Part shown: piece by piece, positions 47,133-53,252 of the stretch
How the letters are laid out: every line of letters begins with the position of its first letter
Position numbering within the stretch: position 1 is the first letter of the stretch
NCBI RefSeq assembly: GCF_900142465.1
Contig: NZ_FRAX01000021.1
Coordinates: 1 to 53,252 of the forward strand
Reading direction: 5' to 3'
Length of the DNA: 53,252 bases
From: Fibrobacter sp. UWH6
Lineage (GTDB): Bacteria > Fibrobacterota > Fibrobacteria > Fibrobacterales > Fibrobacteraceae
Program-made: the position numbers and the translations under genes
Notes under the pieces: model-generated
What the model was told of the DNA's origin: nothing
The model's database searches: none
What the model saw: the letters and a program-made list of their open reading frames with translations, nothing else

Positions 47133-47681
47133 ATGGACTTTTCAGACGAAAAATACACAACCATACGCCACCGAAACTTATGGGGCGAATGGACTTTTGT
47201 ATTCGAGAAGTCTAAACTTTGCAGCCTGCGCTACAATTCTGACAACGCAAAGCCAAGCCAGGTTCAGGCCTGCACTTACGCCGTTGCAGACATCGAAGCG
47301 AACCTGTCGCCAGTGGTGAGCAGAGCCTATCGCAAGGCGGTTCAGCAGCTCAACGAATTCTTGGCGGGTAAGCGGAAAGAGTTCAGCATACCATATAAAT
47401 TATACGGCACGGAATTTCAGACAAAAGTCTGGAACGCCCTCAAGGAAATCCCCTACGGTGAATCCCGCACCTACAAGGAAATCGCAGAAATCGTGGGGAG
47501 TCCAAAGGCCATGCGAGCCGTCGGGCAGGCGCTGCACCAGAATCCGATTCCGCTGATCCTCCCCTGCCATCGCGTTATCGGGAAAGGCGGAGCCTTGGTA
47601 GGTTTCGGGCTGGGCCTAGATATGAAAAGACGCCTCCTGGTAATAGAAGGCGCAATTCCACAGGAAATGCTGTTGGAGTAA
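47133..47681 (+). CDS. ogt: Methylated-DNA--protein-cysteine methyltransferase
   Basis: Repairs O6-alkylguanine by irreversible transfer of the alkyl group to its own Cys. The active-site motif PCHRV is present (about Cys145). The helix-turn-helix region (GESRTYKEIAEIVGSPKAMRAVG) and the conserved Asn/Gly lid (GGALVGFG) surround it. Length is 182 residues. The N-terminal domain is short and poorly conserved, as usual. I chose ATG 47133 (MDFSDEKY); TATATT (47121-47126) lies six bases upstream, so the mRNA is probably leaderless, and the in-frame start at 47118 would lie upstream of transcription. Confidence 0.92.
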   Translation: MDFSDEKYTTIRHRNLWGEWTFVFEKSKLCSLRYNSDNAKPSQVQACTYAVADIEANLSPVVSRAYRKAVQQLNEFLAGKRKEFSIPYKLYGTEFQTKVWNALKEIPYGESRTYKEIAEIVGSPKAMRAVGQALHQNPIPLILPCHRVIGKGGALVGFGLGLDMKRRLLVIEGAIPQEMLLE

Positions 47682-47683
47682 AG

Positions 47684-47713
47684 GAGATCCCGGGACAAGC
47701 CCGGGATGACATT
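47684..47713. repeat. Dispersed hairpin element GGAGATCCC..GGGATGACA, copy 1
   Basis: GGAGATCCCGGG-ACAAG-CCCGGGATGACA forms a strong hairpin between ogt and the converging helical-protein gene. A second copy is at 52911. On the complementary strand it encodes the spurious peptide VIPGLSRDLL often seen in bacterial intergenic repeats. Confidence 0.75.
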
Positions 47714-47769
47714 TCGGCTTCGCTCAATGACTAGCGGAATCAAACCTCGGTAGGTGAGCGGAGTCGAAC

Positions 47770-48885
47770 CTAGTCCTTGTCGTCGAAGGCTTCGGCTTCT
47801 TCGGGCTCTTCTACGATCCAGTCACGGATGTGCTTGGCCAGATCCTTTTCGCCATCCTTTTCGGCGGCATCGGCTATTTCGTTCAGCTCTTCGGCATCCA
47901 TGCCAGCCAAGTCTTCTTCAAACTTGTCTACATAACCGGCCAACTGCTTATAACGCTTCATGCCTGCCAGAAGCTGCATGAATTCCATATTGGCTGAAGA
48001 ACCGCAACGGAACTTTTCGTGTTCGGTAAACAGCTGATCCGCTTCGGAATCCGAAAGCAATGCGGCCAGGCGACCCAGGTTCATGATTCTCGGATAGGTT
48101 TCGTAAAGCTGGCGGGCAATCTTCAGGCAATCCGACTTGCGGCCTTCCTTGTCGGCGATGGCTGCCTGCAAATCAAGGTAAGCTTCTTCGTCTTCGTTGC
48201 CGGGATTCTTCACATCGTTCATCCACTGCTTGGCAAGCACCAGGTCGCCAGCCATGAAGTAGGCGTTTGCAATGTCGATGATGGTAGCGTTGCTCTTGTC
48301 CGGATCCTTCAGCAGGGCGGCCTTGGCATAGTTTGCAGAATCGTTGATAGCGTCTGCCATATCGCAAATGGCGTCCAGAACGTCTTCGCGGTTTTCGTCG
48401 GCGAACTGAGCTTCTTCCGCCACAAGTTCATTCAAAAGCTTGCTTGCCCTTTCCAGCGGCATCACCTCTTCAAGGCTCAGGAACACCACGGAACGGCCTT
48501 CACCGCCCACATGGCGCACGGCCAGGTCGTGAATCAGGTCGGCCACGTAATCCTTGTCTTCGTACTGCTTGGCAATTTCCACAAAGAACGTACCAGCGTC
48601 ATAGAACAGGCTGTCCCAATATTCCTTTTCTTCGTCATCTACCTTGAAGGAGACGAAATCGGTACGCAAGGTCCAAGCCAAAAGTTCCAGCTGAACCTTG
48701 GGATCCTTGCAATCCTCGATATCGTCAATACCCTTGCCGATGGTTTCGTACAAGTCATCGGGGCGGTTCAACAGGCGGCTTTCACCGCTAACGATCTGAG
48801 TCAAGGTATCGCGAAGGCGATCTTCTTTGCTGCGGTTGGCCTGAGCCAGCGCCGGGGACTTAAAAAACTTTTTCTTCTTTGCCAT
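47770..48885 (-). CDS. Helical (TPR-like) protein of unknown function
   Basis: A 371-residue soluble acidic protein starting MAKKKKFFKSPALAQANRSKEDRL. Apart from the basic N-terminus it is predicted all-helical with repeated A-x-x-Y/F and helix-turn-helix spacing such as ANAYFMAGDLVLAKQWMND and LDLQAAIADKEGRKSDCLKIARQLYETYP, which suggest TPR-like repeats. The C-terminus is very acidic (EEPEEAEAFDDKD). No signal peptide. ATG 48885 has no ribosome site; a TAAATT box lies seven bases upstream. The family is not recognised with confidence. Confidence 0.75.
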   Translation of the reverse strand: MAKKKKFFKSPALAQANRSKEDRLRDTLTQIVSGESRLLNRPDDLYETIGKGIDDIEDCKDPKVQLELLAWTLRTDFVSFKVDDEEKEYWDSLFYDAGTFFVEIAKQYEDKDYVADLIHDLAVRHVGGEGRSVVFLSLEEVMPLERASKLLNELVAEEAQFADENREDVLDAICDMADAINDSANYAKAALLKDPDKSNATIIDIANAYFMAGDLVLAKQWMNDVKNPGNEDEEAYLDLQAAIADKEGRKSDCLKIARQLYETYPRIMNLGRLAALLSDSEADQLFTEHEKFRCGSSANMEFMQLLAGMKRYKQLAGYVDKFEEDLAGMDAEELNEIADAAEKDGEKDLAKHIRDWIVEEPEEAEAFDDKD

Positions 48886-48903
48886 GATTAAAAATTTAGA
48901 AAA

Positions 48904-49898
48904 CTAGAATAAAACGCGGTAAGGCAGTTCTTTCTTTTGCTTTGAGAAACGACGACCCTTCAGGTCGATGTAGTGGTCTCGAGATTTAAACACAGGCTCA
49001 GCTTTCATCCGCTTCGCAATCGCCAGCGTTGTATCCTTCGAAGTTTCTACTGAATCCACAGGCGTAACAACGGAATCCTTAGGCAGTTCAACCACTGTGG
49101 TATCGGGGATTTCGGCTGCAGAAGTATCTGGATTTTCTACAGAACTATCATCCTTCAACACAGTAAAGAAATACTGTTGAAGGGGCTTGCTATTTTCGTC
49201 AACGTCAGTCAAAAAAAGAGAATAGCCATTTTCTATTTTTTAAATTCGCCTTTACGATCCTGTACGGTATCTCCCGTAGCCAAAACAACCCATTGATTAC
49301 ACAAGGTAGAATCATTTTTATCGACAGCAAGAATAAACTCTGTCTGAACGTACAAATCTCCAGAACTATTTTTTGTCCATTTCCTGGTGAACAAGGTATC
49401 GTTCCTTGTAATCAATTCCTCACGATCGAAAAGAGAACTCACAGATTCATCCGGTAAAAATTCTATGACAAGATTTTCACCGAAAAACAAGCCTCTGCTA
49501 TTTACGAAACTTTTTCCATCGGTATATCGAGTATGATTAACAACCGTGGTATCGCCATTCAGCTCCTTTGACAAAAGGATTTCAAAGCCTGTTTTCTTCG
49601 GTTCACTTTCTCTTTCTACATAAAAAGGAACAACCGAGCTCATTGCAGACAATCCATCAGAAAGAATTCTTATTCCACTGTAAGATTCAAGGTAAGGTCC
49701 GTTCCACAAAAAATTATAGGTCGTTCCAGAAACACCATCTCGATTCACAGATTTATTGCTATCGAGACGAACGGATTCATCTAGAGAGAACAACATCTGT
49801 TCTGTAATATTCACCAATCTTACGGCATCGATGCAGTTAAAAGCACTTGCAATTCAGACGAAACCTAAGACAGCGAGAGATAAAATTTTATTCATCAT
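48904..49898 (-). pseudogene. Secreted protein with in-frame stop and frameshift
   Basis: GGAGG and ATG-ATG (49893-49898) start MMNKILSLAVLGFV, a signal peptide that meets TGA at 49854-49856 in the same frame, then continues IASAFNCIDAVRLVNITEQM and about 200 further residues. At A6 on the minus strand (plus 49236-49241) the frame ends (EFKK, TAG). One more A joins it to KIENGYSLFLTDVDENSK and the remaining 100 residues, which have Thr/Val/Asp-rich repeats (PDTTVVELPKDSVVTPVDS) and the end FKSRDHYIDLKGRRFSKQKK. That end resembles the MKGRK tail of the secreted protein at 51584. Two separate lesions make a real pseudogene likely. Function unknown. Confidence 0.7.
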
Positions 49899-49958
49899 AG
49901 CCTCCACCCTTAAATCTAACAACTAAGATTCCCTTAACCTAGTTATCAATCATCAAAG

Positions 49959-51314
49959 TCACTGATTTTTTCTGGCTTTACGCTGCTGAATTTGTCTAGC
50001 CTTTCGGCGTTCCTTGCGACGGCGGCGGCGTATCCTGTTACGGGCGGCATTCATTGCAGACACCTGATGCAGTACGTCCATGATGCGTTCGGCAGCGAAT
50101 GCATTATTCAACTTCTTACGGGTAACGTAATCCAACAGGCAAACGCAAATCAGAAGACAACTCACAAACACAGCCAATGCAACAGGCCAGAGAATCACAG
50201 AAAAATGAGCCGCAATCAATCCAAAAGTAGGAGGCATTATAATGGACCCCACATAAGAGCCCGCCATTTGTATACTAATGGCTCGCCCCGAAAGATTTTC
50301 CCCAAAACGGGCCGGAGTCGCGTGAATTAAGGATGGATAAACAGGGGCACAGCCCAAACCAAGCAAACAAATGCAAAGAGGCGTGAACCATAACGGCAAC
50401 GGAAGGATCAAAGTAAAACAGCCAACAATCACAATGGCTATACCCGCATGCACCAGGCGCATATCCGTAAACTTGATGGCAAAGAATCCGCTTGCAACGC
50501 GGCCTATCATAACACATGCAAACATCAGAGAAACCGCCAAAGCACCAATCTCCGGAGCAAAGCCGCGGGCAACCAAATAAGTTCCACACCAAAGGCTAGT
50601 GGAAATTTCAAGCGCCGAATAAAAGAAGAACGTTAAGAAGGAAAGCTTCATGCCAGGTACGCGAAGGGCCGCCCGCAAGGATATGTCATTTTCCACCGGA
50701 GCGGAGGTCTTGCCACCACGATTTTCGGAACCGTTGCCTCGCCCACTCTCGCTACTTGGCCTCGGTTTTTCGACACGTTTCCACAACGGGAGAGCCCCCA
50801 GCATCATCACCACGATGGCTCCGAGCAAGACTGCATTCAGTTCATAGGCACCTCGCCACCCCGCCCCCACAAAAACGGAAGCCGACAGGATTGCAGGCCC
50901 CAGGCAGGCCCCGACGCCCCAGCTGGCGTGCAGCCAGTTGGTGTGCTTTGATTCCAAATAGATTGCCGCAAAGTTATTGAGGGCAACGTCGATGGCTCCG
51001 GCGCCAAGGCCCATGGGTATGGCACAGACGCACATCATCCAGAAAGCGGTCGCAAGGCCGTATCCAGCCGTAGCCACTGCAGTACAGCAAATGCTAATCG
51101 CCACCAGCTTGCCCGTACCAAGCCTGCGCATCAACGTAGGCGTAATCAGGCTGGAAATTATCGTCCCGACACTCACGATAATCGAAAGGATTCCCGCCGC
51201 AGAAAGAGGGGCCGCCAGATCAGTCTGCATCAAGGGCCATGCCGCCCCCAGAATCGTATCCGGGAGACCCAAGCCGATAAAGGCGACATATATGACCACA
51301 AGCAGGAATGTCAT
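49959..51314 (-). CDS. MFS transporter
   Basis: A 451-residue inner-membrane transporter of the major facilitator superfamily with about 12 hydrophobic helices. The loop 2-3 region TPTLMRRLGTGKLV corresponds to the MFS motif A, and GLGAGAIDVALNNFAA is typical of FucP- and YfkF-like sugar or drug porters. A central loop (about residues 185-210) is Ser/Gly/Glu-rich. The last 25 residues are strikingly basic (RIRRRRRKERRKARQ). The substrate is not inferable. ATG 51314 gives MTFLLVVIYVAFIGLGLPD. The gene stands alone, separated from the peptide gene upstream by a terminator. Confidence 0.88.
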   Translation of the reverse strand: MTFLLVVIYVAFIGLGLPDTILGAAWPLMQTDLAAPLSAAGILSIIVSVGTIISSLITPTLMRRLGTGKLVAISICCTAVATAGYGLATAFWMMCVCAIPMGLGAGAIDVALNNFAAIYLESKHTNWLHASWGVGACLGPAILSASVFVGAGWRGAYELNAVLLGAIVVMMLGALPLWKRVEKPRPSSESGRGNGSENRGGKTSAPVENDISLRAALRVPGMKLSFLTFFFYSALEISTSLWCGTYLVARGFAPEIGALAVSLMFACVMIGRVASGFFAIKFTDMRLVHAGIAIVIVGCFTLILPLPLWFTPLCICLLGLGCAPVYPSLIHATPARFGENLSGRAISIQMAGSYVGSIIMPPTFGLIAAHFSVILWPVALAVFVSCLLICVCLLDYVTRKKLNNAFAAERIMDVLHQVSAMNAARNRIRRRRRKERRKARQIQQRKARKNQ

Positions 51315-51366
51315 ACCCTTGAAGATAAATAAAAATTTCGGAAAAAAGAAACCACTTTACAGAACG

Positions 51367-51401
51367 AAAAATGCCCGGCCACCTGGCCGAGCATTTCTAC
51401 T
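51367..51401. terminator. Terminator of the secreted-protein/peptide unit
   Basis: AAATGCCCGGCC-ACC-TGGCCGAGCATTT (one mismatch) with A-rich left flank (T-run on the minus strand). Confidence 0.75.
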
Positions 51402-51415
51402 GCAAATTTTAACAA

Positions 51416-51574
51416 TTAGGCATTCTTGTTCATTTCGGGATTGTAGTCAAAACCGAATTCGCCATCGTATTCGGTAGCGTCGGGGCCGCCTTCGGTACCG
51501 GAGCCTTGCAGCAGTGCGGCATTTACGCAAACTTCCAGAACATCCATCTTCGGGGCTACATATTCTTTCTTCAT
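51416..51574 (-). CDS. 52-residue peptide with LLQGSG motif
   Basis: A small gene with its own good ribosome site (GGGGAG eight bases before ATG 51574) and start nine bases after the stop of the secreted protein at 51584. The product begins MKKEYVAPKMDVLEVCVNAA, then LLQGSG, then an acidic Gly/Asp/Tyr-rich tail ending NPEMNKNA. This arrangement (amphipathic leader, Leu-Leu-x-Gly-Ser-Gly, short acidic tail) resembles small KKxYxxP peptides found in Bacteroidota and Fibrobacter, some of which look like leader-core precursors. It has a single Cys. No processing enzyme is adjacent. A real expressed small protein is likely; its role is unknown. Confidence 0.7.
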   Translation of the reverse strand: MKKEYVAPKMDVLEVCVNAALLQGSGTEGGPDATEYDGEFGFDYNPEMNKNA

Positions 51575-51583
51575 GGTTCTCCC

Positions 51584-52633
51584 CTACTTGATGACGACCT
51601 TCTGGCCTTTGTTGTAGTAAGTTCCCTTGGCGGTAGGCTTCTTGTTCAGCTTGCGGCCCTTCATGTCGAACCAGAGATTATCATCCGTCGAGATTTCTCC
51701 AGTGCGGGTATTCATCACGCCAATGGGGGTCAAGTCGCCATCGCTTCCGCGAATGACAATTTCAATCTTTTCGGGAAGTTCCTCATCCAGGGAGGCAGTT
51801 TCCTCCGGCTTTGCAGCAGCCTTCATACCGACGAACTTGCCAGTTGCGCAGTTGTTGCAGAAGTAAGCTCGCATGGGGCGGATAAATGCGCCGGCAGAGC
51901 CCTTCACAAAGTCGCCAACAGAAACTTCTTTCTTGCCATCCGTGGCTTCACGCTTTTCGGCGGCATAGCCATACACGCGGCCGAGATCCTTATCGCCAGC
52001 CACCCATTTTTTGTAGCTGTAAGTGCCAACGAATTTCCAGCCCTTGGAATCTTCGTCTTCGGACACGACGACCCCGTTATTTCCACCCTTGGTGCTCAAC
52101 GGATAGCTTGGTACCTTCAGGAAATTTTCATAGGTCTGTCGAAATTCAATTTGACTAGCCCCATCAACACCACCAACCTTTACAATGTAGGGGGTATTGG
52201 CTTCCAAGGTATCAGCTCTTTTTACTTCATCGACAACAGCCTGCACAACGCATTGTGGACAATAACGTTTCAGCATTACAAACTTGTAAACGTTCGCGCC
52301 AAAAAGCTGAAGTCCATCACCACCAAAAAGAGTGGATTCAAAGGGGAACATTACCGTTCCATATGTATTGCCACTGAAATCACGATGATAGATAATATGT
52401 TCCACATATTCCGTATCAGGAACACTAATCGTAGAATCACGATTCGGGCTCTTATCGTCAAAATAGGCAACACACCGAACATACTTGCCAACGTCATTAC
52501 CAAAATCAACGGTCATGGTGTCTATGGTAAGGGAGCCGTACACCTTCGGAGTCCCCGGCGTGCAAGTATTCACGGCAGTGGCGCCTACAGCGCAGAGTAA
52601 AATAGCAGCTACAGCTATTGCAAACTTCTTCAT
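51584..52633 (-). CDS. Secreted protein with C-terminal MKGRK sorting-like tail
   Basis: A 349-residue exported protein: signal peptide MKKFAIAVAAILLCAVGATA, then a beta-rich body with paired Cys (YCPQCVVQ, FCNNCATG). The body has tracts like APYIVKVGG-type strands found in Fibrobacter and Bacteroidota surface proteins. The end (DNLWFDMKGRKLNKKPTAKGTYYNKGQKVVIK region) fits a sorting-like tail: WFDMKGRKLNKKPTAKG then YYNKGQKVVIK. I chose ATG 52633 over upstream in-frame codons because the signal peptide starts there. It forms a unit with the 52-residue peptide. The family is not recognised. Confidence 0.75.
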   Translation of the reverse strand: MKKFAIAVAAILLCAVGATAVNTCTPGTPKVYGSLTIDTMTVDFGNDVGKYVRCVAYFDDKSPNRDSTISVPDTEYVEHIIYHRDFSGNTYGTVMFPFESTLFGGDGLQLFGANVYKFVMLKRYCPQCVVQAVVDEVKRADTLEANTPYIVKVGGVDGASQIEFRQTYENFLKVPSYPLSTKGGNNGVVVSEDEDSKGWKFVGTYSYKKWVAGDKDLGRVYGYAAEKREATDGKKEVSVGDFVKGSAGAFIRPMRAYFCNNCATGKFVGMKAAAKPEETASLDEELPEKIEIVIRGSDGDLTPIGVMNTRTGEISTDDNLWFDMKGRKLNKKPTAKGTYYNKGQKVVIK

Positions 52634-52910
52634 ATTGAACCCCAGTCTTAGGAAGTCCCTATACAACCGCAGCCAAAAATAGAAGTCAAAAAATTACGAT
52701 TAAAGCCTATTACATATTATAAAAAATTTACTAAAGACACTTAATAATGTTATCGCAAGGCTACAAAATCAGCGAAATCGGAGCATCGTGAATGGTTCGT
52801 GAGCGCAGCAAGGAGTTCGAGGGCTGAGCCAATCTTTTGGGAAGGCTTTGCAGGACTTTTGAGTGTGCGAAAAAGCCTTTGTAAGCCGCAGTAGCTTCGT
52901 TTGGAGAAAA

Positions 52911-52940
52911 AGGAGATCCCCGAACAAGTCGGGGATGACA
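52911..52940. repeat. Dispersed hairpin element GGAGATCCC..GGGATGACA, copy 2
   Basis: GGAGATCCCCGA-ACAAG-TCGGGGATGACA, like the copy at 47684 but with compensating changes in the stem (CGG/CCG to CGA/TCG), so the pairing is kept. From 52634 to 53018 I see no gene; the rest of the gap is unremarkable. Confidence 0.75.
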
Positions 52941-52965
52941 CCGGAGGGGCGCGGGGGAGACGCAA

Positions 52966-52995
52966 ACAAAAAAAGAACCCGCGAGGGGTCCTAAC
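52966..52995 (-). terminator. Terminator of the right-edge gene
   Basis: On the minus strand GACCCC-TCGC-GGGTTC (mismatched ends) is followed by TTTTTTTG. Confidence 0.55.
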
Positions 52996-53018
52996 GTTAT
53001 GCGAAATGATCGCAGCAG

Positions 53019-53252
53019 CTATTTGCTTTTTTCGGCCAGCTTCGCCTGAAGAGCAGCAATCAGTGCATCCTTCTCAGCAAGAGCATTGTCCTTCTCAGCG
53101 AGAGCATTGGCCTGGTCGGCCAGTTTAGCTTCACTCGCAGCCAGTTTCGCATCTTTTGCCTTGCTTGCCGACTCCATTCTGCGAACCTTGCGTTCAAGAG
53201 CGCGTCGTTCGTCGCCTGCACTCACAAAGCCAAGCCTTTGTCCAATACTCTT
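53019..53252 (-). CDS. C-terminal part of a coiled-coil protein (cut by window end)
   Basis: An open minus-strand frame enters from the right edge and ends at 53019. It reads SIGQRLGFVSAGDERRALER, then a long coiled coil with repeated ALAEKDN-ALAEKDA units and the end LIAALQAKLAEKSK. Such Ala/Glu/Lys tails occur at the end of Rpn-family (PD-(D/E)XK) recombination-promoting nucleases in Fibrobacter, but the catalytic part is outside the window, so this is only a guess. The start is not in the window. Confidence 0.6.
   Translation of the reverse strand, partial: KSIGQRLGFVSAGDERRALERKVRRMESASKAKDAKLAASEAKLADQANALAEKDNALAEKDALIAALQAKLAEKSK

Noticed and set aside
49233-49817. A gene starting at TTG/GTG near 49817
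   Set aside because: The same frame continues upstream to a much better ribosome site and ATG-ATG with a signal peptide, broken only by one TGA.
52750-52969. Minus-strand peptides containing VIPDLFGDLLF and a similar VIPGLSRDLL at 47471-47743
   Set aside because: They arise from translating the GGAGATCCC..GGGATGACA hairpin element, a known kind of spurious intergenic peptide.

Overview
The window looks like a chromosomal segment of a Fibrobacter-type rumen or gut bacterium (phylum Fibrobacterota). The reasons are a secreted GH74 xyloglucanase with a C-terminal sorting-like domain, Ser-rich linkers in a surface protein, a remnant of the TIGR02147 family that is expanded in Fibrobacter, a 2440-residue repeat adhesin, and a housekeeping set typical of a Gram-negative anaerobe. 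This is inferred from protein character alone; no search was run.

Layout. 1-1050: a lipoprotein gene broken in its signal peptide. 1082-3571 (minus): dut, a TrmJ-like tRNA methyltransferase and a sugar nucleotidyltransferase, with an unusual cluster of inverted 10-mers upstream of dut. 3644-9479 (plus): membrane diguanylate cyclase, recQ, AsmA/DUF748-like protein. 9603-26354 (minus): YbiT-like ABC-F ATPase, a 1484-residue fused CoA-dehydratase activase/DUF2229 protein, GH74, and the giant repeat protein. 26801-31546 (plus): an unknown protein, an M23 peptidase, a lipoprotein and leuCD. 31869-33626: hipBA toxin-antitoxin. 33815-35619 (minus): an AT-rich, decayed stretch of secreted-protein genes and a truncated TIGR02147 gene. 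35721-38056 (minus): a second diguanylate cyclase and a NamZ/DUF1343 protein. 38464-40917 (plus): ssb, a membrane protein and asd. 41075-42834 (plus): lipoprotein plus a frameshifted surface protein. 42928-45179 (minus): M29 aminopeptidase and a TonB/AgmX-like protein. 45637-47681 (plus): alr and ogt. 47770-52633 (minus): a helical unknown, another broken secreted protein, an MFS transporter, and a two-gene unit of a secreted protein plus a 52-residue peptide. A truncated coiled-coil gene runs off the right end.

How the parts relate. leuC/leuD (leucine), asd (Lys/Thr/Met and diaminopimelate), alr (D-Ala), the M23 peptidase, NamZ and the sugar nucleotidyltransferase serve amino-acid and envelope metabolism. 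GH74, the repeat protein and the Ser-linker protein are exported and suit a plant-polymer-degrading life. Two diguanylate cyclases, one with and one without an inhibitory site, give c-di-GMP input.

Most notable: (1) five exported-protein genes carry single-base shifts in A/T runs, one of them also an in-frame stop, while core genes are intact; (2) three GGTTACTAAA-N17-TTTAGTAACC modules lie upstream of dut; (3) the giant repeat protein has a three-domain higher-order repeat; (4) a 52-residue peptide with an LLQGSG motif follows a secreted protein by 9 bases; (5) several genes have a TA[TA]ATT box 6-10 bases from the start codon and no Shine-Dalgarno sequence, suggesting leaderless or nearly leaderless mRNAs; (6) dispersed intergenic hairpin repeats and a heptamer tandem array occur.
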